Source: an uncultured Prevotella sp.
Lineage (GTDB): Bacteria; Bacteroidota; Bacteroidia; Bacteroidales; Bacteroidaceae
Assembly: GCA_947304695.1 (NCBI GenBank)
Contig: CAMZBS010000022.1
Span: 1-25,758, forward strand
Reading direction: 5' to 3'
Length of the DNA stretch: 25,758 nt
Each line of letters begins with the position of its first letter. Within the stretch, counting starts at the first letter, position 1. Positions 14,960-23,568 of this stretch are shown here, one piece after another. The translations under genes and the position numbers were made by a program. The notes under the pieces are model-generated. The model worked only from the letters and a program-made list of their open reading frames with translations, was not told where the DNA came from and made no database searches.

Positions 14960-17323
14960 ATGATTGAGAATTTACTGGAACAACTGAACGAGAGTCAGCG
15001 CGAGGCCGTGACCTATTGCGACGGGGCTTCGCTGGTGATTGCTGGTGCCGGTTCGGGCAAGACGCGCGTACTTACTTATAAGATAGCCTATCTCTTGCAG
15101 GAGAAAGGACTGAAGCCCTGGAACATCCTGGCTCTGACGTTTACCAACAAGGCCGCCCGAGAGATGAAGGAACGCATAGGACGGCTGGTGGGCAACGAGC
15201 AGGCCCGCTATCTGCAAATGGGCACCTTCCATTCCGTTTTCTCACGCATTCTCCGTGCCGAGGCCGAGAAAATCGGCTTCACTCCGTCGTTCACTATTTA
15301 CGATCAGGCCGATTCACGGTCGCTCGTGAAGAGCATCTGCAAGGAGATGGCACTCGACGAGAAGCAATACAAGCCCACGTCGGTGGCCGACCAGATTTCA
15401 ATGGCCAAGAACCACCTCATCTTGCCCGATGCCTTCGTGGGTTGTTCGCTCTACGACTCCCGGAAACCGAAGGTTCACGATGTCTACCTTCGCTATGTGG
15501 AACGATGCCGCCAAGCTAACGCCCTGGACTTCGACGACCTGCTGGTACAGACGTTCCTGCTCTTTGAACACCATGAAGACGTGCGGCGGAAGTATGTGGA
15601 GCGATTCCAGTATGTGCTGGTCGACGAGTATCAGGACACGAACTTCGTGCAACAGAGGATTGTGACCCAGCTCACCCGTGAGCGACAGCGAGTATGTGTG
15701 GTGGGCGACGACGCACAGAGCATCTACAGTTTCCGCGGTGCGAACATCGACAACATCCTTGACTTCAGGCAGCTGTACGACGATGCCCGCCTGTTCAAAC
15801 TGGAACAGAACTACCGTTCAACGCAACTCATTGTCCAAGCCGCCAACAGCCTGATCAAGAAGAACGAACGGCAGATTCCGAAGGATGTGTTCAGCATGGG
15901 CGACGAAGGGGAACGAGTGACACTGAAGCCCGCCTACAGCGACAAGGAGGAAGCACTCATCGTGTGCAACGACATCCTACGGCTGAAGCGTCAGGAACAA
16001 TGTGCCTACAGCGACTTTGCCATTCTCTACCGAACCAACGCGCAAAGCCGTTCGTTTGAGGAGCAGATGCGCAAGCAGAACATTCCCTACCGCATCTACG
16101 GCGGACTGAGCTTCTACCAGCGTAAAGAGATTAAAGACGTGATAGCCTACTTCCGCGTGGTGGCCAATCCCAACGACGAAGAGGCACTGAAACGCATCAT
16201 CAACTATCCCACACGCGGCATTGGCAACACCACCCTCGACAAGATTGTGTCCACAGCCACCACATACGGTGTGTCGCTCTGGACTGTCATCACGCAGCCT
16301 GTGCTGTTCCATCTTGAAATCAGCAAGGGAACAGCTTCCAAAGTGGAGGCTTTCCGACAACTGGTAGAAGGCTGGATGGGGCGTGTGGATTCGGATGATG
16401 CCTACCAGCTGGGACACGACATCGTTACGGAAAGCGGTGTGTCGAAGGACATCTACAGCAGCCGCAATCCTGAAGATCTGTCACGACAGGAGAACCTGGA
16501 GGAACTACTGAGCGGACTACAGGACTTTGTTGAGAGCCGACGCGAGGAAGGACAGGGCGACCATGTAGCACTGAACGACTTCCTGCAGGAGGTGTCGCTG
16601 CTTACCGACCTGGACAGCGATGATGACGATGAACAGGCCAAGGTGTCGCTAATGACCATACACAGTGCCAAAGGACTGGAATTCCCCACGGTGTTTGTCG
16701 TGGGACTCGAAGAAAACATCTTCCCTTCGCCCATGTCTACCGACTCTATGCGTGCCCTGGAAGAGGAGCGCCGCCTGCTCTATGTGGCCATTACCAGGGC
16801 AGAGCGCCACTGCTTCCTGACCTGTGCACAGAACCGTTTCCGCTACGGACGCATGGAATTTGACACACCGTCTCGCTTCATCCGCGACATCGACCCTTCA
16901 CTGCTACATGTAGAGTCACAGAAAGGTGGAAGACAAGACGAGGACTTCGGCACAAGCCGACTGCCCTGGACGCAGAACCCGAGACCCGTGGCATCGCAGT
17001 TCAGAGCCGACCCCATGCCCCGTGCCGTTGCTCCACGCAGGCCTGAAACACCTGTCGACCCGCTTTCAGACAGTTTCAAGCGCCAGCTCAATCAAGCATC
17101 AGGTGGCCGTTTCCGTCCTGTCCGCTCCATTCCGTCGTCTCCGCAGCCACAGTTGGCAGGTTCGTTGCGTGAAGGTCACGTCATCGAGCACCAGCGATTC
17201 GGCATCGGCCAGGTAATCAGCGTTGAAGGTTCGGGCGAGAACGAAAAGGCCACTGTAGAATTCCGCAATGCCGGAACCAAGCAACTTCTGTTGAAGTTTG
17301 CCAAGTTCAAGATCATTCAATAA
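14960..17323 (+). CDS. pcrA: UvrD/PcrA-type ATP-dependent DNA helicase
   Basis: A 787-residue superfamily 1A helicase that unwinds DNA 3' to 5' in repair and replication restart. Motif order is complete: Q motif LNESQREAV (9-17), Walker A AGAGSGKT (28-35), motif Ib LTFTNKAAREM, DEYQDTN (about 223-229), GDDAQSIYSFRGA, LEQNYRST, LMTIHSAKGLEFPTVFV and YVAITRAE. The Pro/Arg-rich stretch from about 650 to 730 leads to a C-terminal Tudor-like domain (VIEHQRFGIGQVISVEG), as in PcrA, which contacts RNA polymerase in studied homologues. The start is fixed by the N-terminal helicase motif and by a -7 box four bases upstream. Whether to call it PcrA, UvrD or Rep-like is a naming matter. The GH43 gene begins 12 bases after its stop. 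Confidence 0.96.
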   Translation: MIENLLEQLNESQREAVTYCDGASLVIAGAGSGKTRVLTYKIAYLLQEKGLKPWNILALTFTNKAAREMKERIGRLVGNEQARYLQMGTFHSVFSRILRAEAEKIGFTPSFTIYDQADSRSLVKSICKEMALDEKQYKPTSVADQISMAKNHLILPDAFVGCSLYDSRKPKVHDVYLRYVERCRQANALDFDDLLVQTFLLFEHHEDVRRKYVERFQYVLVDEYQDTNFVQQRIVTQLTRERQRVCVVGDDAQSIYSFRGANIDNILDFRQLYDDARLFKLEQNYRSTQLIVQAANSLIKKNERQIPKDVFSMGDEGERVTLKPAYSDKEEALIVCNDILRLKRQEQCAYSDFAILYRTNAQSRSFEEQMRKQNIPYRIYGGLSFYQRKEIKDVIAYFRVVANPNDEEALKRIINYPTRGIGNTTLDKIVSTATTYGVSLWTVITQPVLFHLEISKGTASKVEAFRQLVEGWMGRVDSDDAYQLGHDIVTESGVSKDIYSSRNPEDLSRQENLEELLSGLQDFVESRREEGQGDHVALNDFLQEVSLLTDLDSDDDDEQAKVSLMTIHSAKGLEFPTVFVVGLEENIFPSPMSTDSMRALEEERRLLYVAITRAERHCFLTCAQNRFRYGRMEFDTPSRFIRDIDPSLLHVESQKGGRQDEDFGTSRLPWTQNPRPVASQFRADPMPRAVAPRRPETPVDPLSDSFKRQLNQASGGRFRPVRSIPSSPQPQLAGSLREGHVIEHQRFGIGQVISVEGSGENEKATVEFRNAGTKQLLLKFAKFKIIQ

Positions 17324-17335
17324 AACCTGAAAACA

Positions 17336-19036
17336 ATGTGTAAAAAACTATTTCTCGCAGCAGCCATCCTCACTGCAAGCATGCAGGCGGATGCTCAGGC
17401 AATTGCCAAAAACTATAAGGAAGTGGGAGAACTCAATCCCATCAGCCCTTGTGTGTTCTGTGCCGACCCTACGGCTATCGACTACAAAGGCCGACTCTAC
17501 GTCTACGGCACCAACGACCATCAGCAGTTCATCATCAACCAGAAAAAAGGTACGAACGGCTATGGCAACATCAAGTCGCTGGTGGTGTTCTCTACCGACG
17601 ACATGGTGAACTGGACTTTCCATGGTACCATCGACGTAGGGAAGGTGTGCGGCTCCTGGTGCGGACAGTCATGGGCACCTTCGGCCGTGTGGCGCACTAA
17701 TTCCCAAGGCAAGGACGAGTTCTTCATCTACTTCGCCAATGGCGGCGGCAGCGTGGGCGTCATCAAGGGTTCTTCGCCTATAGGTCCTTTCACTTCTCCC
17801 AACAGTCAGGCCATGATCACCCACGGCATGAGTGGCGTAGATCCCTGCAACTGGGTATTTGACCCCGGTGCAGTCATCGACGAGAACGGACAGGGCTGGA
17901 TAGCCTTTGGAGGCGGTGATCCCCAGTCATCGGGGTCAAAGCTGTGGCCAGGCAACTCGCGCATTGCCAAACTGAAGCCTTCAATGACCGAAATCGACGG
18001 CAGTGTCGTAAACATGCCGGCACCCTATCTGTTTGAGGCCAGTGAGCTGAACATGATTGGTGGCCGCTACGTCTATACCTATAACACATCGTGGGGTGAA
18101 CGCCCCGACTGGGGAACCTACGAAAAAAGCAACGGCCAGCCCGCACCCTCACCGTGCAGCATGTGCTACATGGTGACCGACACGCCATTGAAGCCCAGCT
18201 CCTGGGAGTATCGTGGCGAATATGTGCCCAACGAGGGCAACTTCGGCATGGGCTGGGGCAACAATCACACCCATCTGCATAAGTTCCAGGACAAATATTA
18301 CCTGTTCTATCATTCCACTGTCCTGGAGGAGGCCATGAACACAGGTGCCTCAGGCTTCCGTTCCATTGGTGTCGATGTAGCGAAGGTGACCGATAGCACT
18401 CAGACCATCGACAAGGTGACGTTGACCAAGAAGGGTGTTACCTTCATCAAAAGACTGAACCCCTACGAGCTACAGCAGGCCGAGACCATGTGTATATCTG
18501 GCGGTGTGAACTATGAGCACTTCACCAATATCAAGAAGAACACCGACATCAACACACTGGGCAACGATGCCTCGGAGAACATGCAGGTGAAGATGGTTGC
18601 CGGTGCCTGGACGATGGTAACCAAGGTGGATTTCGGCACCACGGGTGCATCTTCCTTCATGTTGCGTGCCAAGGGAAAGGGAAAACTCGAATTACGTCTG
18701 GGCAACAAGGACGGTAAGGCAGCCGCAACATTGGAATTCTCGTCGTCCACTTACCAAGACCATGTCATCGAGCTCAATCCCGCTACCTTCAAGAGCTTGC
18801 GCAACCTGTACCTGGTCTACACCGAGGCTAACAACGCTTGGGTCGATGCCTGGCAGTTCACCGAAGCAGGAGCCAGTGGCATCAACGATGCCCAGGCATC
18901 GGGCACAAGCACGAAGAAGTCGGCCACTTATGACCTGGGAGGCAGAATAGTGAACAATGAAAAATCCCATCGGCATGGGGTTGTCATTGACCGCTATGCC
19001 GATGGGAAAAGCGTGAAACGCGTGGTTTCCAGGTAG
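17336..19036 (+). CDS. secreted glycoside hydrolase family 43 with CBM6-like module
   Basis: A 566-residue secreted enzyme: signal peptide MCKKLFLAAAILTASMQADA, then a five-bladed GH43 domain (about 30-375). Visible catalytic positions are Asp44 (FCADPTAID, general base), the Asp in NWVFDPGAVID (pKa modulator) and Glu234 (LFEASELN, general acid). A CBM6-like beta-sandwich follows (about 380-525, YELQQAETMCISGG). The protein ends in a tail, YDLGGRIV...DGKSVKRVV, like the short C-terminal tails common on secreted Prevotella proteins. GH43 enzymes remove arabinose or xylose from arabinoxylan or arabinan; which one cannot be decided here. The gene follows pcrA by 12 bases with no promoter box seen. 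Part of its tail is encoded by the hairpin that ends the convergent esterase transcript. Confidence 0.9.
   Translation: MCKKLFLAAAILTASMQADAQAIAKNYKEVGELNPISPCVFCADPTAIDYKGRLYVYGTNDHQQFIINQKKGTNGYGNIKSLVVFSTDDMVNWTFHGTIDVGKVCGSWCGQSWAPSAVWRTNSQGKDEFFIYFANGGGSVGVIKGSSPIGPFTSPNSQAMITHGMSGVDPCNWVFDPGAVIDENGQGWIAFGGGDPQSSGSKLWPGNSRIAKLKPSMTEIDGSVVNMPAPYLFEASELNMIGGRYVYTYNTSWGERPDWGTYEKSNGQPAPSPCSMCYMVTDTPLKPSSWEYRGEYVPNEGNFGMGWGNNHTHLHKFQDKYYLFYHSTVLEEAMNTGASGFRSIGVDVAKVTDSTQTIDKVTLTKKGVTFIKRLNPYELQQAETMCISGGVNYEHFTNIKKNTDINTLGNDASENMQVKMVAGAWTMVTKVDFGTTGASSFMLRAKGKGKLELRLGNKDGKAAATLEFSSSTYQDHVIELNPATFKSLRNLYLVYTEANNAWVDAWQFTEAGASGINDAQASGTSTKKSATYDLGGRIVNNEKSHRHGVVIDRYADGKSVKRVVSR
18960..19007 (-). 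terminator. intrinsic terminator of the esterase transcript, inside GH43
   Basis: A perfect 12-bp inverted repeat: ATGCCGATGGGA at 18996-19007 and its complement TCCCATCGGCAT at 18965-18976, with a 19-nt loop. Read on the minus strand the second arm is followed by TTTTTC (18964-18959), the layout of an intrinsic terminator 33 bases after the esterase stop. On the plus strand only an A-run follows, so it would not stop GH43 transcription. Confidence 0.8.
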
Positions 19037-19039
19037 TTC

Positions 19040-20824
19040 CTACTTCTTCAACTGTTCAAACGAGGCGTTCTTCTCAATCGTCCAGTCCTTGCGGCCTGAG
19101 AGTTCGCAATCCTTACCCACAAACATCTTGGCGGCCTTCGGGTCGCCTTTTAATTGCCAGTCCAACCAGGCCAGGGCCACCACGCTGAACTCACCACCAT
19201 GAGGCTGGCGATAAGTGCCGCCGTGGCCCACGGGGAAGTTGGTGGCACATGCCGGAACGTGGCTGATGCGCTGGAAGTCGTCCATGCCGTTCTCGTAGGC
19301 AATGTCTTCCTTACCACCCAGGATATAGATGATGGGAGTGTGAATCTCATTGAGTTTTTCCTTGTCAGGCATGGGCATGCCGCCTACAGCCTGATTGGCG
19401 TTCGACTGCTTGAACAGTCCGCTGTTGCAGATCATGAGCGTCTTGATGCGTGGGTCGGCGCAGTTGTAGAGTGTCTGCAAGCCACCGCACGACATGCCAG
19501 CCACGCAGATGTTCTTCACGTCAATCTTATTATAATAAGGTGAGTTCTTGTCGGCATTCTGCGCAATAATCCAGTCGATGCTCTCTATCTGCTGCTCCGA
19601 ACGCGACATGGGGCCGCGGTACCATTCGTCGGTCATGGGAATGTTGCCCGTTGCCAGCACGATGTAGCCGTGGGAAGCAATCTCGTTGAGGAAGTTGATG
19701 TGTTCAAAAGGCGAGTTGGCGCAGGCACCATTGCCCCATACCAGCACGGGCAGCGGCTTCTGCTGACTGAAGGGGGCAAGATCCTGGGGCACCAGAATGG
19801 TATGTTCGGGCAGCGTGGGGTCTTCCTTCATGATGGCTTTGTAGTCGCCCGTTCCACCATTTTCGACCACACGCGACTTGCCACAGCGGGTTGCATTGAG
19901 GAAGTTGACCATCTTCTGCAGGTTCTCTTCGCTGTACATGCCCATGCCGTGGCCACCCTCTGGCACGAACGTTGCCTCGGTGGTGACACCGGCAGCCTTC
20001 AGCAGCTCATAGAACTTCTTGCCCTGACAGCAGGGAACCACATTGTCCTTCTCGCCATGGAAGATAATCACGGGCGGGTCGTTCTTGTCAATATAGTTGG
20101 TGGCACTCAGGCTCAGATACTTGTCTGGTTCCTTCGACAGCTTCGAAGCCAGCAGTACATCCTCGGGACTGTCGGCACCCATGGTCATGTGGTCACCACA
20201 GTCCATGGCCGTCAAGTCCACAGGGCCTGACCAGTCGCAGGCAGCATTGACGGCACTGCTCTCACTGGTGAAGCTACCCAGTGCGCCTTCCAGGTCAATA
20301 TCCACAGAGCCCACCTTCGTCTGCTTCGTTCCGCTCGTGGTGGCGGCTGTCGAAGCCAAGTGTCCACCTGACGAGAAACCGCTGGTGGCAATAAACGAAG
20401 TGTCGAACTTGTATTTCTTGGCCTCTCCGCGCACAAAGCGGATTATGGCACGGATGTCGTGAATCTGTGCAGGCCACTTCGCATCCATGCTGGAACGGTG
20501 GTTGGGGCACACCACGGCGTAACCGGCATCAAGGAGCGACTTCACGATGGTGCCCAGGTCGGCGGCGCCCTTGCCGTTGTTGTTGAACCAGGCACTGCCG
20601 TAGATGTGAATCACGACGGGGTAAGCCTCTTTTTCCTGCTTGGGCAGATAGATGTCACAGGTGTGGTACGCCTGATCGTCGCCCACATAGTTCACGTCCT
20701 TCCACTGTTGACTGGTTTCCAGTTTCACTTGTGGCATTTGGAATCCACCAAATCCACCCTGGGGTTGAGCCATGGCCACAAAGGCCAGACACGGCAAGAG
20801 AAAAGATAATAATGTACGTTTCAT
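19040..20824 (-). CDS. secreted esterase with two alpha/beta-hydrolase domains in tandem
   Basis: A 594-residue exported protein (signal peptide MKRTLLSFLLPCLAFVAMA). Domain one (about 40-315) resembles BD-FAE-type acetyl-xylan/feruloyl esterases. It has an oxyanion region HIYGSAWF, nucleophile Ser151 in SGFSSGGH, Asp260 in FHGEKDNVVP and His292 in GGHGMGM. Domain two (about 335-590) has its own triad: Ser445 in AGMSCGG, Asp507 in LGGKEDIAYENG and His534 in PVGHGGTY. Both triads look intact, so it may deacylate two different ester groups on plant polysaccharide. The stop codon is 3 bases from the convergent GH43 stop, and its terminator lies inside GH43. No promoter box is seen in the 40 bases behind plsC, so it may be the last gene of that operon. 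Confidence 0.87.
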   Translation of the reverse strand: MKRTLLSFLLPCLAFVAMAQPQGGFGGFQMPQVKLETSQQWKDVNYVGDDQAYHTCDIYLPKQEKEAYPVVIHIYGSAWFNNNGKGAADLGTIVKSLLDAGYAVVCPNHRSSMDAKWPAQIHDIRAIIRFVRGEAKKYKFDTSFIATSGFSSGGHLASTAATTSGTKQTKVGSVDIDLEGALGSFTSESSAVNAACDWSGPVDLTAMDCGDHMTMGADSPEDVLLASKLSKEPDKYLSLSATNYIDKNDPPVIIFHGEKDNVVPCCQGKKFYELLKAAGVTTEATFVPEGGHGMGMYSEENLQKMVNFLNATRCGKSRVVENGGTGDYKAIMKEDPTLPEHTILVPQDLAPFSQQKPLPVLVWGNGACANSPFEHINFLNEIASHGYIVLATGNIPMTDEWYRGPMSRSEQQIESIDWIIAQNADKNSPYYNKIDVKNICVAGMSCGGLQTLYNCADPRIKTLMICNSGLFKQSNANQAVGGMPMPDKEKLNEIHTPIIYILGGKEDIAYENGMDDFQRISHVPACATNFPVGHGGTYRQPHGGEFSVVALAWLDWQLKGDPKAAKMFVGKDCELSGRKDWTIEKNASFEQLKK

Positions 20825-20864
20825 GTTTTTAGTGGTTTGATAAATTAGTATGATGAATGATTAT

Positions 20865-21623
20865 TTACTGGTCTGGATTCTCCACGAAGCCCTGATATTC
20901 GGGGACAAGAGCCGACATGACCGAATCGTAGGCCTGATTGAGGGTGGCCTCAACATTCTCGCTTCCCTTCCCTACCGGATAGATGGGCTGATGGATGGTG
21001 AGACTCATCGGATGCCAACTGACAAAGCCAAAGCCACGCTGACGGGGCAAGACGTTGAACGAGCCGTTGATGGTGATGGGCACCACAGGCAGCTGGAGTT
21101 CGTCGGCCAAGGCAAAGGCACCCTTACGGAAATGAGCCATGTGGCCGGTAAAGGTGCGTGCGCCCTCGGGAAACACGGTGAGGCTGGTGCCGCCTTGCAG
21201 GGTCTGACGAGCCTGGTCGTAGGTGGCCTTGATTTTCTTGGGGCCGCGCTTGTCTACGAAGATCTGGTGTGATTTCTCACAGGCATAGCCCACGGCAGGC
21301 ATCTTGCGCAGCTGCTGCTTCATCATCCACTTGAAATTGCGCCGCAGATAGCCATAGACCAGGAAGATATCGAACGCCCCCTGATGGTTGGCCACGAAGA
21401 CGTAGGACTGGTCTTTCTCCAGATTCTCACGACCTTCAACCTTCACGGGCAGCAGCAGTACCTTCAGGATGAGGTAGCCCCACCAGCGTCCGGGGTAATA
21501 GCCCCAAAAATGGCCGTTGCCCAATGTGCAGCCAATGGCCACCGTCAGGGCAGTGATTAACGTGGAAATGATCACAAAGGGTAGCCCCACGAACAATTGA
21601 TAGACATAGTAAAGGTATTTCAT
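20865..21623 (-). CDS. plsC: 1-acyl-sn-glycerol-3-phosphate acyltransferase
   Basis: A 252-residue membrane-bound acyltransferase. It has the HX4D catalytic motif NHQGAFD (His80, Asp85), the lysophosphatidate-binding FPEGART (151-157) and VVPITINGSFNVLP, all in the expected order. A hydrophobic N-terminal segment (about 8-33) anchors it in the inner membrane. The family adds the second acyl chain to make phosphatidic acid. The ATG overlaps the stop codon of the metallophosphoesterase gene by 4 nt (ATGA), so translation is probably coupled. Confidence 0.92.
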   Translation of the reverse strand: MKYLYYVYQLFVGLPFVIISTLITALTVAIGCTLGNGHFWGYYPGRWWGYLILKVLLLPVKVEGRENLEKDQSYVFVANHQGAFDIFLVYGYLRRNFKWMMKQQLRKMPAVGYACEKSHQIFVDKRGPKKIKATYDQARQTLQGGTSLTVFPEGARTFTGHMAHFRKGAFALADELQLPVVPITINGSFNVLPRQRGFGFVSWHPMSLTIHQPIYPVGKGSENVEATLNQAYDSVMSALVPEYQGFVENPDQ

Positions 21624-22780
21624 TTCTTCTTCAGATTGATGACAACAATTTCGCCAGTGGCGCCAAAGCGCATGGGAATGACGCCGCCCAGCCCTTTCGA
21701 CACATAGATGGCCCGCTCACCCATGCGGTAGAGACCCTCGACCTCCCGATGGCGGAGCGACATGGGCGTCCACCCGAAGAGTGAGAACTGCATGGCATGG
21801 GTGTGACCGCTCAGCGTGAGCTGGGCATGACACTTAGGCAGAATCTTGCGGCGCCAGGCCGTAGGATCATGTTCAAGCATGACAACAAAGGCTTGGCGTG
21901 ACACGCCATAGAGCGCATAGCCGACATCGCCCAACTGGGGGAACCGCCCTTCGCCGTCGTTCTCCATGCCTGCAATGACGATGGAGTCTTGGCCACGGTG
22001 TACATAGCGGCGCGAATTGACTAGCACCGTCCAGCCCAGTTCCCGCTGCTGGATGGAAACAATGCGCTGCATGTTCTCATATTCCACTTCGTAGGGAGCA
22101 TCAGTATATTCAGCATAATCATGGTTGCCCAAGACGGAGAACACGCCGTCGGGGGCTTTGATTTTCTTCAACACTTTCACGTGGGGTTCTATCTCCTGCG
22201 GCACCTTGTTCTGCAAATCACCGGCAAAGGCCACCAAGTCAGGGTGCTGGGCATTGATACTGTCGATGGCACGCTGCAGAATCTGCTCACGTCCGCCCGT
22301 ATAGCTGCCCACATGGACATCGCTAAAGAGCACGATGCGATAGCCGTCGAAAGCAGGCGGAAGGTCGCTGAAAGCAAGGTCTACGTGGCGCACCTCCAGC
22401 TTGCTGAAGCCCACGAACGTGCCATAGAACAGTACGTAGAGGGCAAAGAGTGCCAGTGCCACTCCCACCGGCTCGCCATAGTTGCGACGTTTCCTGAAGA
22501 GCTTTGCAATGCCAAAACCCACCAGTGAGCACAGGGCAAAGGCCGCCATGGGCACCACGATGAGTCCGAAGAAGAACAGATAGACATTGAGCTTCGAGAT
22601 GTCGTCGGGGAAATAGTCACGCTCTAAAGCCAGATTGGCGGTATAGGCCAGCAGTCCCAGTGCGGGAACCACGGCCAACAGGCGCACCATCCAGCCACGC
22701 TTGCGCCAGAAGCGCCAGTCGAAGAACAGGAAGGCTGCCAGGATGAGCAGTACGTAGGGTATGATTACTCTTGCCATCAT
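21620..22780 (-). CDS. membrane metallophosphoesterase, YkuE-like
   Basis: A 386-residue protein: four predicted membrane helices in the first 125 residues (about 4-20, 33-51, 66-93, 105-124), then a calcineurin-like phosphoesterase domain. All metal-ligand motifs are present: SDVHVG (153-158), GDLQN (187-191), GNHDY (218-222) and SGHTHAMQ (324-331). In homologues of the YkuE/YaeI type the substrates are lipid-linked phosphates, which would suit the adjoining plsC, but the substrate here is not known. A second ATG at 22777 is equally possible as start. The gene overlaps its neighbours by 4 nt on both sides. Confidence 0.88.
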   Translation of the reverse strand: MMARVIIPYVLLILAAFLFFDWRFWRKRGWMVRLLAVVPALGLLAYTANLALERDYFPDDISKLNVYLFFFGLIVVPMAAFALCSLVGFGIAKLFRKRRNYGEPVGVALALFALYVLFYGTFVGFSKLEVRHVDLAFSDLPPAFDGYRIVLFSDVHVGSYTGGREQILQRAIDSINAQHPDLVAFAGDLQNKVPQEIEPHVKVLKKIKAPDGVFSVLGNHDYAEYTDAPYEVEYENMQRIVSIQQRELGWTVLVNSRRYVHRGQDSIVIAGMENDGEGRFPQLGDVGYALYGVSRQAFVVMLEHDPTAWRRKILPKCHAQLTLSGHTHAMQFSLFGWTPMSLRHREVEGLYRMGERAIYVSKGLGGVIPMRFGATGEIVVINLKKK

Positions 22781-23568
22781 AGGTTGGATGCTAAAAATTT
22801 ACGGATTGTCTCTACAGGAAGCCCGCGCCTTCGGGCATAGTCGCGCAGCTGGTCTTCGCCAATCTTTCCCACAGCGAAATAGCGGGCTTGCGGATGGGCA
22901 ATCATCAGGCCGCTCACGCTGGCATGGGGGCGCATGGCACCGCTTTCGGTGAGCCGGATGCCTATCTGCTTCATGTCGAGCAGGCGGTCGAGCACGAAAT
23001 TAAGGCTGGTATCGGGCAGTGAAGGATAGCCCACAGCGGGACGGATGCCCTGGAAGTGCTCCTGGTGCAGGTCGTCAATAGACAGTTGCTCGTCGGGAGC
23101 ATAGCCCCAGTAAGTCTTCCTGACGGCTTCATGCATGCGCTCAGCAGCAGCCTCAGCCAGCCGGTCGGCCAGCAGCTGGGCCATCATCTTGTTGTAAGGG
23201 TCGCTGTCGAAGTCGGTCTCCATTCCACGGTCTACGCTGGTGGCAAAGAGGCCGATTTGGGTATTGGGTGTTGGCGTTGAAGCCGGAGCGAGGAAATCGG
23301 AGAGACAGAGACAGAGGCTGCCGCTCTGCTGGCGCAACAGGGGGATACGCTGTCCGCTGGCAAGTACGATGTCGTCGCCTTCGGAACAGGCATCTTCAAT
23401 GAGGAAGAGGGCATGCGCCTCATAGCGGCCCGACACCCCAGCCAGAAAGCGTTCGGCCTCCTGCTGCATACGCTGCTGCTCCTCCTTCTGCCTAAGCTGC
23501 CAGGCAAAGAAGAAGTAGGGCCAGCTAATATAGGGTACAAGACTGGGTATGTCGTAGTGAAGAATCAT
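22777..23568 (-). CDS. stand-alone cobalamin-dependent methionine synthase reactivation domain
   Basis: A 263-residue cytoplasmic protein that corresponds to only the C-terminal AdoMet-binding (reactivation) domain of MetH. Diagnostic pieces are GIRPAVGYPSLPD (175-187; the R-P-A-x-G-Y AdoMet site), IRLTESGAMRPHASVSG and AHPQARYFAVGKIGEDQ. It carries an N-terminal helical part, like the cap of that domain. In intact MetH this domain uses AdoMet and reduced flavodoxin to remethylate the inactive cob(II)alamin form. As a separate polypeptide it may service a shorter MetH encoded elsewhere. There is no metH in the window. It overlaps pyrC and the metallophosphoesterase by 4 nt on either side. Confidence 0.9.
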   Translation of the reverse strand: MILHYDIPSLVPYISWPYFFFAWQLRQKEEQQRMQQEAERFLAGVSGRYEAHALFLIEDACSEGDDIVLASGQRIPLLRQQSGSLCLCLSDFLAPASTPTPNTQIGLFATSVDRGMETDFDSDPYNKMMAQLLADRLAEAAAERMHEAVRKTYWGYAPDEQLSIDDLHQEHFQGIRPAVGYPSLPDTSLNFVLDRLLDMKQIGIRLTESGAMRPHASVSGLMIAHPQARYFAVGKIGEDQLRDYARRRGLPVETIRKFLASNL

